A stretch of 64,000 bases of DNA from Clostridium tetanomorphum (GCF_017873215.1 NZ_JAGGKA010000021.1:1-64000); one strand, 5' to 3'. Counted from the first letter of the stretch, positions 34,788-44,367 are shown. The notes: a model not told the origin generated them from the letters alone. Translations and numbers: made by a program.

Positions 34788-35468
34788 ATGGTATACAAGT
34801 ATAATAATTATTATTACTGGGAAAATTTAATCATTACTGGACAAAATATTTGGGATTCACATTTTATGAATTTACCTCTTAATGAAAAATCTATTTTTAT
34901 TAATACTAGTATAATAGACTACCAACAAAATATTTTTGAAAATAACTGGTGTTGTTATCCTAATATATTGGCTACTTTAGGATTTCTTCAATATGTATAT
35001 CTTCCTACTGCTTTCTTTAATATTTTAAATTGTAAAGCAGATGAATTATTTGTTCCTATATGTTCTAGTGAAGAATTTATAAGTGAATTAAATAAAACGG
35101 ACAAGTATATCACTTATATGAACCCTTCACAAAATTTTGACAAGTATATCCTTGAACTAAATACTTATTGGACTCTAAATGAAAATGCTTGCATTGATAA
35201 ACTTAAAAACTTTTGTAAAAAATTTAATAATGCTTGGAATAAGCAAGATACAATATTATCTATAAACATATTTTTAAAACCTCAAGAAATAGCAGAGTAT
35301 ATTATGAACGATAAAAATGATACTGTTTTTTTAGAGGTAATTGAAGAAGAAATAGGTTTAACAAAAGATGAATTATTTCATCTTTGTAATAACCTGTATA
35401 ATAATGAATTTATGAAAAAGAACTTCGTTGAACTATTAAATAATAAAATAAGCTGTATAACTTATTAA
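34788..35468 (+). CDS. Unknown protein downstream of the S4 paralogue
   Basis: 226 residues from the ATG at 34788, which has AAAGAGGT nine bases upstream. The frame is open 14 codons further, into the S4 gene, without a ribosome site. I do not recognise the family. It is soluble, rich in Asn, Tyr, Phe and Trp, with scattered cysteines (a CC pair near residue 47) and a predicted helical C terminus. No signal peptide or transmembrane helix. It begins 22 bases after the S4 stop and ends before a strong terminator, so both form a two-gene unit under the Fur-type operator. A role in metal-limited translation or metal handling is inferred from context only. Confidence 0.75.
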   Translation: MVYKYNNYYYWENLIITGQNIWDSHFMNLPLNEKSIFINTSIIDYQQNIFENNWCCYPNILATLGFLQYVYLPTAFFNILNCKADELFVPICSSEEFISELNKTDKYITYMNPSQNFDKYILELNTYWTLNENACIDKLKNFCKKFNNAWNKQDTILSINIFLKPQEIAEYIMNDKNDTVFLEVIEEEIGLTKDELFHLCNNLYNNEFMKKNFVELLNNKISCITY

Positions 35469-35523
35469 GACTATCATCTCATAAATAACATTTATAATTA
35501 CACTTAACTAAATACTCCTAACT

Positions 35524-35560
35524 AAAAAACTGTTGGCATTTAATTTGCCAACAGTTTTTT
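35524..35560. terminator. Bidirectional terminator after the unknown gene
   Basis: AAAAAACTGTTGGCA (35524-35538) with TGCCAACAGTTTTTT (35546-35560), 15 base pairs, between convergent genes. Confidence 0.95.
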
Positions 35561-35566
35561 ATATTA

Positions 35567-36994
35567 TTATTGTAATGGTATTTTAAATATATATTCTTCT
35601 TTAAGTTCATAATTGTCTAAAGTATTAGTACATAAGAAATATTTTTTCCCATTTTTAAGTTTAGGTAATTCTAATACAAATTCATTAGGTCTCTCTTCAT
35701 CTTTTCTTCTATTAAACATATTATAAGCTTTCATTATTTCTCCCTTTTCGTCCTTTATTTCAAAATGGCTTGCCTGAAAATTAGGCAATTTACCTTTAGC
35801 AGTATATTTTACTAAAGTCTTATCTTTTTCATTCTTTATCTCTTTTATAATAAGGCTACCTATTTTACCTTGGCTAAGTTCTATTGGATATTTACCATCT
35901 ATTGCTTTTTTAACTTCTTTAACCTCTTTGTCTGCTTTTTTAAAAGCTTTGCCATCTTCTGTAATGCCTCCTTTTATCTCTGGAGTCATATTACATGGAA
36001 TTACAGTTAAATACTTTGGAATGTGTTTTAAACTTTGAAAATCAAATTTATATTCAAAATCATACTTACTAAAAAAACCTTCAGTTCTTCCTGCAGCACC
36101 TTTTTGAGAAAGTTCGTTTCCTTTATCATCAAGTACAAACCAATTATCGTAATCAAACATATTTCCTCTATATCTATCTTTATTTTTATCTTTATAATCT
36201 CCCTTAATAAATATAGATGTATTTATAGGACTAAACATAACTTTTTCTACAACTATTTTACTATTAGGAAATTGCATCTTTGTATTTGTATTAACCATTG
36301 TAGTTTTAGCCATTATTTCATCTCTTGACACTGTAAATGCAGTATTCCATTTGCCTTTTACATCAAATATTTGAGGAATGTTTAAATCTATATTGAATTT
36401 TTTAGGCATCTTTTTTCTTTCTATATCTATTTCACAAATACCAATTAAAGTATTATCATCTACATAATCCCACTGCATTCCTCCGCCAAAATGCTCTGTT
36501 TTTCCATTTATTTTAATATTATTTCCAAAAAACAAATCCCCTATTTGCTCATCTAAGCCTTTAATCTTTTTATCACTTTTAACTGTATAGCTTATTATTA
36601 ATTGTGATTCATCACAAAGTACTTCATTTATGGTAAATCCTATACCACTACTGTACACAGTCTTATTTATTATCTGAGAATATTTTTGATATTCTCCTTC
36701 CATTCCATATTTGTCATTTATAGTTTGCACTATAGAACTTAATACAGGTATATCCTTTGCAAAACCTGGTGCTGCCATTGCTATACCTACAAAACAGCAT
36801 AATGTAACTGTGGCTACTGTAGTAGCAATTTTAATTTTTTTAGTCTTTTTGCCTTTTATTTTTTTACTTAAACTATTTTTTAGTCTTCTTTTCTGAATTT
36901 CACTCATGTCTACAGGAATATTTTCAAATTCTTTTTCATCAAAATTCATGTTGTTAAAAGTTTCATAAATATCTTTTTCATTTATATTAGTCAT
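35567..36994 (-). CDS. DUF4179-type anti-sigma factor
   Basis: 475 residues. The short N-terminal cytoplasmic region (about 1-50) is followed by a basic stretch (KKIKGKKTKKIK) and one membrane helix (about 57-77). A large extracellular part begins with the DUF4179 segment ('FAKDIPVLSSIVQTINDKYG') and continues as beta-rich domains (DUF5643-like). The gene begins 2 bases after the ECF sigma gene, the usual arrangement for a sigma/anti-sigma pair. The N-terminal region should bind the sigma factor, while the outer domain senses envelope conditions. The start of a shorter paralogous pair is at the window end. Confidence 0.85.
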   Translation of the reverse strand: MTNINEKDIYETFNNMNFDEKEFENIPVDMSEIQKRRLKNSLSKKIKGKKTKKIKIATTVATVTLCCFVGIAMAAPGFAKDIPVLSSIVQTINDKYGMEGEYQKYSQIINKTVYSSGIGFTINEVLCDESQLIISYTVKSDKKIKGLDEQIGDLFFGNNIKINGKTEHFGGGMQWDYVDDNTLIGICEIDIERKKMPKKFNIDLNIPQIFDVKGKWNTAFTVSRDEIMAKTTMVNTNTKMQFPNSKIVVEKVMFSPINTSIFIKGDYKDKNKDRYRGNMFDYDNWFVLDDKGNELSQKGAAGRTEGFFSKYDFEYKFDFQSLKHIPKYLTVIPCNMTPEIKGGITEDGKAFKKADKEVKEVKKAIDGKYPIELSQGKIGSLIIKEIKNEKDKTLVKYTAKGKLPNFQASHFEIKDEKGEIMKAYNMFNRRKDEERPNEFVLELPKLKNGKKYFLCTNTLDNYELKEEYIFKIPLQ

Positions 36995-36996
36995 TA

Positions 36997-37560
36997 TTAA
37001 ATTATTCCCTCCCTTAAAAAGTTAAGCTTTTCTTTTAAAATTTTTCTTCCTCTTGATAATCTATTATCTACAGTAGACCTATTTATTCCTAATGCTTTTG
37101 CTATATTATTTATATTCTCATCTAGAAAATATCTCTTTATAAATATTTCTTTATCTACATCTTTTAGTTCACTTATTGCTTTTAAAATCTCTTCTCTATT
37201 CTCTTCAAGTATCACTAATTTTTCAGTATCTTTCTCTTCTATTATTATCACATCATCTATACATTCTAAACTTTTTTCTTTATATAGCTTTCTTTTATAA
37301 TCTATAGCCTTATATTTTGATATAGCTATAAGCCAAGACTTAAAGTTTCCCTTCTCTTCATGAAAACTTTCAACATTGTTCCATAAAGATAAAAACACAT
37401 CATTTACGCACTCTTCTATTTCACCTATATAATCATTAGAATTAAATACGCTATATACAACCTTATAGACCAAATTAGCATAGGTATCTACTGCAAATCG
37501 AAGAGCTTTAGCATCCCTATTCTTAATGTGCTTTATAAAATTTTCTTCATTTATTTTCAA
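36997..37560 (-). CDS. ECF-type RNA polymerase sigma factor
   Basis: 187 residues. Region 2 is at about 25-95 ('EECVNDVFLSLWNNVESFHEEKGNFKSWL'), with 'AISKYKAIDYKRK' in the -10-binding part. Region 4 is at about 125-180 ('IFIKRYFLDENINNIAKALGINRSTVDNRLSRGRKIL'). First codon TTG, with GGGAGGG upstream. It is paired with the anti-sigma gene downstream. It is clearly paralogous to the sigma factor at 63307-63870: same length, shared 'EECV.D.F..LWNN' and 'FIKRYFL' signatures. Probably it responds to envelope stress and controls its own operon. Confidence 0.93.
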   Translation of the reverse strand: MKINEENFIKHIKNRDAKALRFAVDTYANLVYKVVYSVFNSNDYIGEIEECVNDVFLSLWNNVESFHEEKGNFKSWLIAISKYKAIDYKRKLYKEKSLECIDDVIIIEEKDTEKLVILEENREEILKAISELKDVDKEIFIKRYFLDENINNIAKALGINRSTVDNRLSRGRKILKEKLNFLREGII

Positions 37561-37595
37561 ATTATTCCCTCCCTAAGAAGCTTCTCATATATTAG

Positions 37596-37626
37596 TACGA
37601 TATGTTCTATGGTTTTCTATCAAAAA
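37596..37626 (-). promoter_or_regulatory. Candidate ECF autoregulatory promoter
   Basis: Minus-strand TTTTTGATAGA, 16 bases, CGTA. The paralogous sigma gene has TTTTTGAGAGA, 15 bases, CGTA at the same place. This is a shared pattern, not a proven consensus. Confidence 0.3.
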
Positions 37627-37710
37627 AATTAAAAATAATTTTAATGCTAAAAATATTATTTAAATCATATATAAATTTATAGTAAAATATATTAGTTGGA
37701 GGTAAAACTT

Positions 37711-38997
37711 ATGGATAAAAAATATACAATTATAATTTCTTTTGATGCTATAGACAAAAAAGACTTTGAAACACTTAAAGAAATGCCAAATTTTAAATAT
37801 TTAATTCAGAATGGAGCTTATTGTTCTAATGTGGAAACAATTTACCCATCTTTAACATATCCTGCTCATACTACTATAGTTACAGGAAAATATCCTAAAA
37901 ATCACGGAATTATAAACAATGTTTTATTACAACCAGAAAAAGAATGTCCAGATTGGTTTTGGTATAGAAAATATATAAAAGGTTCAACACTTTATGATTT
38001 AGCCAAAGAAAAAGGATTAAAAACTGCTGCTCTTCTATGGCCTGTTACTGCAAAAGCAAATATAGATTACAATATGCCTGAAATATTTCCAAATAGACCT
38101 TGGGAAAATCAAATACTAACTTCCTTTTGTAGTGGAAGCAAACTGTTTCAATTAATTGTTAATAATAAATTTAAGCATTTAAGAAAGGGACTATTACAAC
38201 CTCATTTAGATAACTTTGTTACAGAATCCGCCTTATATTTAATAAAATATAAAAAACCTAATTTAATTCTAATACATTTGACTGATGTAGATTACTTTAA
38301 ACATCATTATGGATGCAATGATAATAGAGTAAAAGAAGCTTTAAAAAGACATGACCTTCGACTTGGACAAATAATTTCTTTGTTAAATGAAAATAAAATT
38401 TTAAATAAAAGTACTATAATAGTCTTAGGTGATCATAGCTTTTTAGATGCAGATTATGTAATAAAATTAAATAAATTATTTATACAAAAGGGACTAATAT
38501 CACTGGATAACAAAGGTAAAATTAAAGATTGGTCTGTATTTATGAATTATTGTGATGGTTCTGCTTATATATACCTAAAAGATAGTAAAAATATAAAATT
38601 AGGTGAAAAAGTTATTCATGAACTTAAAAATTTCTCTATTAAAAATAATAATTGCATAGCTAAAATATTAACTAAAAAAGAAGCTATAAATTGTGGAGCA
38701 GATGAAAACTGTTTCCTAATGTTAGAAGCAAAAAAAGGTTATTATTTCGTAAATTCTATATATGGCAATGCTATAGAAAAAATTGATGATAAATTTCACA
38801 AAGCTACTCATGGATATTGTCCTAAAATAAAAGATTATAATACTTTATTCTTTGTTTCTGGTCCTAAAATAAAGAAAAACTTTCAAATAAAAAGCATGCA
38901 TTTAGTAGATGAAGGACCAACTATAGCCAATATAATAGGAGTAGACTTAGGTAAAGTAGATGGTAATGCTATAAATGAGATTTTTATTAAAAAATAA
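37711..38997 (+). CDS. Alkaline phosphatase superfamily nucleotide pyrophosphatase/phosphodiesterase
   Basis: 428 residues from ATG 37711, with GGAGG 8 bases before it. A TTG five codons earlier overlaps that site and is unlikely. It is an NPP-type enzyme of the alkaline phosphatase superfamily. The metal-binding Asp is in 'IISFDAID', the nucleophile Thr in 'TYPAHTTIVTG', second-site residues in 'LTDVDYFKHHYG', and 'LGDHSF' with D-H ligands. The final His is in 'ATHGYCP'. It hydrolyses phosphodiester or pyrophosphate bonds with two zinc ions. No signal peptide, so it is probably cytoplasmic. Monocistronic. Confidence 0.9.
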   Translation: MDKKYTIIISFDAIDKKDFETLKEMPNFKYLIQNGAYCSNVETIYPSLTYPAHTTIVTGKYPKNHGIINNVLLQPEKECPDWFWYRKYIKGSTLYDLAKEKGLKTAALLWPVTAKANIDYNMPEIFPNRPWENQILTSFCSGSKLFQLIVNNKFKHLRKGLLQPHLDNFVTESALYLIKYKKPNLILIHLTDVDYFKHHYGCNDNRVKEALKRHDLRLGQIISLLNENKILNKSTIIVLGDHSFLDADYVIKLNKLFIQKGLISLDNKGKIKDWSVFMNYCDGSAYIYLKDSKNIKLGEKVIHELKNFSIKNNNCIAKILTKKEAINCGADENCFLMLEAKKGYYFVNSIYGNAIEKIDDKFHKATHGYCPKIKDYNTLFFVSGPKIKKNFQIKSMHLVDEGPTIANIIGVDLGKVDGNAINEIFIKK

Positions 38998-39001
38998 ATA
39001 A

Positions 39002-39034
39002 AAGCATTTACATTTCAACTGTAAATGCTTCTTT
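39002..39034. terminator. Bidirectional terminator
   Basis: AAGCATTTACA/TGTAAATGCTT stem, seven-base loop, T-rich flanks, between convergent genes. Confidence 0.85.
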
Positions 39035-39038
39035 ATTA

Positions 39039-39572
39039 TTAATTATTACTTTCTATTGGTTCATCATTCTGCCATTTACCTGTATATACTTCTCCATCTG
39101 AATAAATCAGCGTTCCTTCTCCATTTCTTAAGTCATCTTTCCATTGACCTATATATTTATCTCCATTTTCCCATACATATATTCCCCAACCATCTTTTAC
39201 ATCATTTTTCCATTCACCAATATAACTTTCTTCATCTGGCCATGTATATATTCCATATCCATGCTTTAGGTCATTTTCCCATAAACCAATATATTTTTCC
39301 CCTGATATCCAAGTATGTATTCCTTCTCCATGCATCATGTCTTCTTTCCATTGACCTACATACTTACTTCCATCATTATATAAATATGTACCTTCTCCAT
39401 GGGCTTTGCCATCTTTTTTTTCTCCAATATATTTTCCACCATGCACATGTGGAGTATGTTCTTCATGGCTATGATGCTCTTCATTATGATTATTGCAGTT
39501 ATCTTCCCCATGACAGCAATTACATCCTTTTACCTTATTTAATTCTTCTTTTAAATTTTTATTGTCTTTCAT
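39039..39572 (-). CDS. MORN-repeat protein with His/Cys-rich N terminus
   Basis: 177 residues. Residues 18-45 are packed with Cys and His (CNCCHGEDNCNNHNEEHHSH), a likely metal-binding segment. Residues 46-170 are about five and a half MORN repeats of roughly 23 residues ('YIGEKKDGKAHGEGTY', 'YVGQWKEDMMHGEGIH', 'YIGLWENDLKHGYGIY' and so on). No signal peptide is seen. MORN repeats form a rigid beta sheet and often act in lipid or protein binding. The function is unknown. It is monocistronic, with a ribosome site GGAGC. Confidence 0.85.
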   Translation of the reverse strand: MKDNKNLKEELNKVKGCNCCHGEDNCNNHNEEHHSHEEHTPHVHGGKYIGEKKDGKAHGEGTYLYNDGSKYVGQWKEDMMHGEGIHTWISGEKYIGLWENDLKHGYGIYTWPDEESYIGEWKNDVKDGWGIYVWENGDKYIGQWKDDLRNGEGTLIYSDGEVYTGKWQNDEPIESNN

Positions 39573-39656
39573 AAATATTGCTCCTTAAATTAAATTTTTT
39601 TACTATATATACATATATATATTACTATTACTTTAATAATAAAGTAAACATAAATA

Positions 39657-40652
39657 TTACTCTTCTGTTAGGTCTACTCCAATCATGTCTAATATAAATA
39701 TAACTATTGGTATACCTAATAACAATCCCCAAGTTCCCATAAAATGCTCTGATACAATAAGTATTACAAATGTAAAAAATACGGGAAGATTTGTTTTATT
39801 TGCCATAAGTTTAGGATTTAACACATAGCTTTCAAAAGCATGAATTATACCTATCATAATAATCACATAGGCAACTCTAATTATTCCTCCCATTTCAAAA
39901 GCCATTAAACAAAGAGGTATAAGGGATATTATTACTCCTGCCACTGGAATTAAACTTAATATAAATATCATAAACCCTAAAGCAATTAAGTTCTTAAATC
40001 CTATAATAGAAAGTCCTACAATAGAAATACCCGTATTTACAATTGCTATAATTATTTGCGCTTGTATAACCTTTCCAAAGGAGTTTAAAAAACTTTTACC
40101 AAAATAAGATATATATTCATAAAAAGAAGCTATTTTACTATACTTAAACTTTCTTACAAAATTTATAGCATGCTCTTTTTGAAGAACAAAAAATAAACTT
40201 AAAATTAAGGCCATAAATATATTAAATACCCATCTTCCAACATGAGTAGCCCATATAACTAAATTATTAGCTGCAATTTGTGTATACTTTTCAATATCTA
40301 TTTGCTCCAATATTGGATTAATAAACTTATATTCTTCAAAATTAATATTAGATGCTTGTTGAATAAGAGCTATACTTTGATTCACAGCAATAGGTATATA
40401 TTTTACAATAGCGAAGGTTAATAAAATAGCTATTAATAAATATATTATAACTGTAATTAACTTAGGCTTCACTGGAATAAATTCATTTATTTTATTTAAA
40501 ATAAATGTTTGTATTGTATCCACAAAATATGCAATTAAAAATGTTAATAAAAATAGATTAAACATAGACCTTAAAAAATATAACAATACTAATAAAATAA
40601 TAAAATACATAATCCTTTTCGTTGACTTTTTCTCCAAAAACTGCTTAAACAT
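39657..40652 (-). CDS. AI-2E family transporter, second copy
   Basis: 331-residue PF01594-type permease with about eight helices, without the long charged C-terminal tail of the copy at 539-1708. Family features are 'GFMIFILSLIPVAGVIISLIP' and 'ESYVLNPKLMANKTNLPVFFT' around 285. The substrate is unknown. It has its own ribosome site and no obvious partner gene. Confidence 0.85.
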   Translation of the reverse strand: MFKQFLEKKSTKRIMYFIILLVLLYFLRSMFNLFLLTFLIAYFVDTIQTFILNKINEFIPVKPKLITVIIYLLIAILLTFAIVKYIPIAVNQSIALIQQASNINFEEYKFINPILEQIDIEKYTQIAANNLVIWATHVGRWVFNIFMALILSLFFVLQKEHAINFVRKFKYSKIASFYEYISYFGKSFLNSFGKVIQAQIIIAIVNTGISIVGLSIIGFKNLIALGFMIFILSLIPVAGVIISLIPLCLMAFEMGGIIRVAYVIIMIGIIHAFESYVLNPKLMANKTNLPVFFTFVILIVSEHFMGTWGLLLGIPIVIFILDMIGVDLTEE

Positions 40653-40804
40653 ATTACTAGCCTTCTTTCCTCTACTAGAGCTTAAAATACTATAAATTAT
40701 GAATTTTCATTAAACATAAGCTTTACTAATAATTTATACTAAATACACAGATAAAACAAGATTTTTTTACTTTATTTTTAAAAGATAAATTGCTAAAAAT
40801 TAAT

Positions 40805-40828
40805 AGGAAGATACATTTGTATCTTCCT
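40805..40828 (-). terminator. Terminator after the DUF2284 gene
   Basis: AGGAAGATAC/GTATCTTCCT stem with a four-base loop, followed on the minus strand by ATTAATTTTTAG. It lies 31 bases past the stop. Confidence 0.6.
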
Positions 40829-40859
40829 GAAATTACTTACAAATGTTGTTATTTTTTTA

Positions 40860-41411
40860 TTACCATAATATTAATGAAACATATGCAACAGAGTGTTCTG
40901 AATAATTAAATTTCAATCCACAACACTTTAGCAAATCTCCTAAGTCAATACCATAGGCTTCTGCTGAAGGTAATATAATTTCTGGATGTCTACATTTCTC
41001 CCTATCTAAATATGCACATCTCTCGCAAATTTCACAATGCCCTGCACCCATTGGAAAAATATCAATCTCTTCATATTTTTCACTAAGAAATTTAGATATT
41101 TTTCTTAAAAAATCATTATGTAAATCTCTTGCTTTAGCTAATCCTTCTTTGTCTCTCATATCTCTTACTTCTGTTATAGTTTGAAATACAACACCATTTC
41201 TAAATTTCATTATTTTCTCTTTTAGTTCCTCTATAGGCCCTACTGCTGGTGGGCACATCCAGTTGGTTCCATAATGTCCACATAGATTTTCTTCACAATA
41301 CCCTCTTATTTTATCTGAAAACTTTAGTTCCTTTGGCTTAAAATATTTTGCATAAGCCGCTCCTTCATTTAAAATATCACTAACAATATTTTTAAACTTT
41401 ACATCACTCAC
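40860..41411 (-). CDS. DUF2284 family predicted metal-binding protein
   Basis: 183 residues with many conserved cysteines: 'YCEENLCGHYGTNWMCPP' near residue 38, and the cluster 'GHCEICERCAYLDREKC' near 125, ending with 'LLKCCGL'. This is the DUF2284 pattern, thought to bind Fe-S or other metal centres. The function is not established. First codon GTG, with AGGGGATGA upstream. It lies 58 bases upstream of the SDR gene stop but is transcribed in the same direction, after it. Confidence 0.85.
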   Translation of the reverse strand: MSDVKFKNIVSDILNEGAAYAKYFKPKELKFSDKIRGYCEENLCGHYGTNWMCPPAVGPIEELKEKIMKFRNGVVFQTITEVRDMRDKEGLAKARDLHNDFLRKISKFLSEKYEEIDIFPMGAGHCEICERCAYLDREKCRHPEIILPSAEAYGIDLGDLLKCCGLKFNYSEHSVAYVSLILW

Positions 41412-41469
41412 TTTATATTCATCCCCTCTAAAATATCTATATACTTATTACTCAATAAATATATATAAA

Positions 41470-42267
41470 CTAATTCTTTTTCATTTCTTTCATAGCTTTG
41501 TATTGAATTTTTCTTACTATAATTGCTAATAAATTTCTTGGTATTATTTTAGACATAAATACTAAAAATTTATTTAAACTTCCTGGTATAACAATTCTTT
41601 TATCCTTCATAAGACCTTTATAAGCTATTTCTGCAACTTTTTTAGCACTCATAGCATTCTTTAAGTCTCCTTTACCTGCATTTTGTGAAAACTCTGTACT
41701 TGTAGTCCCTGGGCAAAGTACTGTGACAGTTATATTATATGGTTTAAATTCGTTATAAATTGCTTCAGAAAAAGAAACTACATAAGCTTTTGTTGCATAA
41801 TACACTGAAATTAAAGGCCCTGGTTGATACGCACCAGTAGAAGCTACATTTAATATTTTACCACTTCTTCTCTCTACCATTTCTTTTACTACAAGTTTTG
41901 TAAGCTTAGTTAATGCAATTATATTAAGCTGTATTGTGTCAACATCCTTTTTTAAATCTGTTTCATTAAAAAAGCCACAAATTCCAACGCCTGCATTATT
42001 GACAAGTATATCTATACTCAAATTCCAATTTTTAATTTGTTCAAGCACTTCCTCCACTGAATTGGATTTTATCAAATCTATTCCTATTACTTTTATCATT
42101 ACATTATAATCTTTTAATAAATTTTCAGCCAACTGTTGTAATCTATCTAATCTTCTAGCTACAAGTATAAGGTTATAACCACTTTTAGCAAATACTTTGG
42201 CTAGTTCATACCCTATTCCTGATGATGCTCCTGTTATCAATACATTTTTCCCTTTATTACTCAACAA
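41470..42267 (-). CDS. Short-chain dehydrogenase/reductase
   Basis: 265 residues. The Rossmann NAD(P) motif is 'ITGASSGIGYELAK' at about 11-24, with 'RRLDRLQ' after strand 2 favouring NADPH. 'LVNNAGVG' is near 90, and the catalytic triad is Ser in 'VASTGAYQPG' with the Y-x3-K 'YYATKAYV'. The C-terminal helix is amphipathic and basic (RKIQYKAMKEMKKN). It belongs to the 'classical' DltE/YqjQ-like SDRs. The substrate cannot be assigned. The start is TTG. Two adjacent TTG codons make the exact start uncertain by one residue. Confidence 0.9.
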   Translation of the reverse strand: MLSNKGKNVLITGASSGIGYELAKVFAKSGYNLILVARRLDRLQQLAENLLKDYNVMIKVIGIDLIKSNSVEEVLEQIKNWNLSIDILVNNAGVGICGFFNETDLKKDVDTIQLNIIALTKLTKLVVKEMVERRSGKILNVASTGAYQPGPLISVYYATKAYVVSFSEAIYNEFKPYNITVTVLCPGTTSTEFSQNAGKGDLKNAMSAKKVAEIAYKGLMKDKRIVIPGSLNKFLVFMSKIIPRNLLAIIVRKIQYKAMKEMKKN

Positions 42268-42410
42268 TTCTCACATCCATATTCCTATATTATTACTAGT
42301 ACCAACTATATATTTTCTCTTATACTTCAATTCTATTATAATACAAGAATTCATATTTTTCTTACACATATTGTAATTAGAAATTTATATTTTAAATTAA
42401 GATAAATATT

Positions 42411-42438
42411 AGCTGTAATACTTTATAGTATTACAGCT
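42411..42438 (-). terminator. Terminator after the second chemoreceptor
   Basis: AGCTGTAATACT/AGTATTACAGCT, 12 perfect base pairs with a four-base loop. The minus-strand tail is only moderately T-rich. Confidence 0.6.
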
Positions 42439-42458
42439 ATAATATACTATATATAAAA

Positions 42459-44156
42459 TTATAATTTAAACTTATTTATGTTTTCTATCATGTTATTAGT
42501 TATATTTTTAAGTTCTTCAGATGCTTGTGCAACATTGCTAGCTTGTGAATTCATTTCTTCAATTGACGCAGATATTTCCTCTGCAGAAGCAGATACCTCC
42601 TCTGCAATAGATGAAGAATTTTCTATTTTGCATAGAATATTTTCTTTCTCTTTATTTAAATGATTAGATCCATTATTTAAATCTTGAATTTTAGGTATAA
42701 TAGAATTAATAGAATTTAGAATATTTTGAAAAGAGCTCATAGAGCTATTTATAATATTAACCTGTTCTCCAATTTCTCTATCTATTTCTTCTGAAGATTT
42801 AACAATTAAATTAGTTTCATTATAAACATTTTTAATTACATTTGATATACTTTCTGCCGACTCTCTACTTTGTCCAGCCAACTTTCTAATCTCATCCGCT
42901 ACTACTGCAAATCCTTTTCCACTTTCCCCCACCCTTGCTGCTTCTATAGCTGCATTTAAAGCTAATAAATTAGTTTGTTCAGAAATGCTATTAATTATGG
43001 TTGTTATTTCATTTACTTTATTGATACTATTTCCTAACACTTTTACTTTCTCTGAAAAAGTTTTAAAACTGTTATCTACTTTTTCTACAGAATTGATTAA
43101 AGTATTCATGTTTGATTTACTCTCATCAGCTGTACTTTCTATTTCTCCTGAAGTAACATTTATATTTTCAATTGAATTTATCATTATATTAAGTTCTTGT
43201 GCAAAATCATTTAAAACAGATGTTATATTTACTAAATCTTGTGCTTGATCTCCTGTTCCACTTGCTACATCATTTATAGCTAAAGCTACATTTCGAGAAG
43301 AAGCTAACATATTCTGAGATATAAAATTTAAATTCAAAGAATTATCTTCTATATTTAAAGAGTTATCTTTTACTGCTAATAGCATTCTTCTTAAAGTCTC
43401 TAAAAAGCTATTGATGATATTAGAAAGTTCTCCTATTTCGTCTTTAGAGTTTATATTTATCTTTTGAGTTAAATCTCCTCCTTGTTCAGCTAAGTTATTT
43501 AATTCTTCTTTAATTTTGTTAATAGGCTTGGATATCTTTTTGTTAAGTATTATAAAAGCTAAAATTATAGTTACACCTATGATTATTATTAAAATATTAA
43601 TTAGTATTAATATTAGTTGTACTTTGCTTCTAATTATTTCTGTCTGATTTTTTGCTCTATTATTCATTTTTTCTTGAAATTGTGATATAGGCTTTTTTAT
43701 TTCTTCTTTATATTCATTATATTCTTTTCCAAACATAAGCTTTCTCGCTTTATCAAACTGCTTATTTTGAGCTGCTTTAAATGCTTCCTCCTCCAATTTG
43801 ACCAAATTATCTGAATTCTTTTTAGCCATTTCTAATAAATCTAATTCTTCTTTTGGTGTATTTAATTCTTTTAATCTCTCTATTACTTTGTCACGGGTTT
43901 TTGTTTCCTTAACCTCTTTCCAATAATTTGTAAAATATTCTTCCTCTCCAAATTGAACATATCGTCTAGCTTGATCAGTTAAATAATCGGAAGCTGCTGC
44001 TAAATCATTTCCTAATTGCTTTAACTCTATTTGCAAGTTTACTGTTTCACTTTGTTCATTATAACTTACATTTAAATAATAAATAATTCCTATAAGTATG
44101 ACAATTAACAACATAAAAACTCTACTAATAAGCTTTAATAATTTAGATATATACAT
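42459..44156 (-). CDS. Methyl-accepting chemotaxis protein
   Basis: 565 residues. TM1 is at about 9-29, and the extracellular helical domain at about 30-180 contains '[18 protein letters not shown]', typical of the four-helix-bundle sensor. TM2 is at about 183-205, with HAMP to about 260. The signalling domain has the hairpin tip '[20 protein letters not shown]' and '[18 protein letters not shown]'. Monocistronic. The ligand is unknown. It is a distinct sequence from the chemoreceptor at 3473-5191, so not a recent duplicate. Confidence 0.95.
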   Translation of the reverse strand: MYISKLLKLISRVFMLLIVILIGIIYYLNVSYNEQSETVNLQIELKQLGNDLAAASDYLTDQARRYVQFGEEEYFTNYWKEVKETKTRDKVIERLKELNTPKEELDLLEMAKKNSDNLVKLEEEAFKAAQNKQFDKARKLMFGKEYNEYKEEIKKPISQFQEKMNNRAKNQTEIIRSKVQLILILINILIIIIGVTIILAFIILNKKISKPINKIKEELNNLAEQGGDLTQKININSKDEIGELSNIINSFLETLRRMLLAVKDNSLNIEDNSLNLNFISQNMLASSRNVALAINDVASGTGDQAQDLVNITSVLNDFAQELNIMINSIENINVTSGEIESTADESKSNMNTLINSVEKVDNSFKTFSEKVKVLGNSINKVNEITTIINSISEQTNLLALNAAIEAARVGESGKGFAVVADEIRKLAGQSRESAESISNVIKNVYNETNLIVKSSEEIDREIGEQVNIINSSMSSFQNILNSINSIIPKIQDLNNGSNHLNKEKENILCKIENSSSIAEEVSASAEEISASIEEMNSQASNVAQASEELKNITNNMIENINKFKL

Positions 44157-44280
44157 AATCTCACTTCCTTTATACTTATTTATATATAGTATATATGATT
44201 TTTTCTGATTTTTCTATATATTTATACATTTTTTCATTAATTTCTATATTTTTCCCTAAATTAATACATTAATAAAATAA

Positions 44281-44309
44281 TTGACAAAAACATATGCTAA
44301 GTATAGAAT
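44281..44309 (+). promoter_or_regulatory. Promoter of the helicase gene
   Basis: TTGACA (44281-44286), 17-base spacer, TAGAAT (44304-44309). The ATG follows 58 bases later. Confidence 0.7.
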
Positions 44310-44367
44310 TATATAAGTTTTTAATAAAATATATAAAAAATATTTGAGAATTATAAAGGAGATAGAT

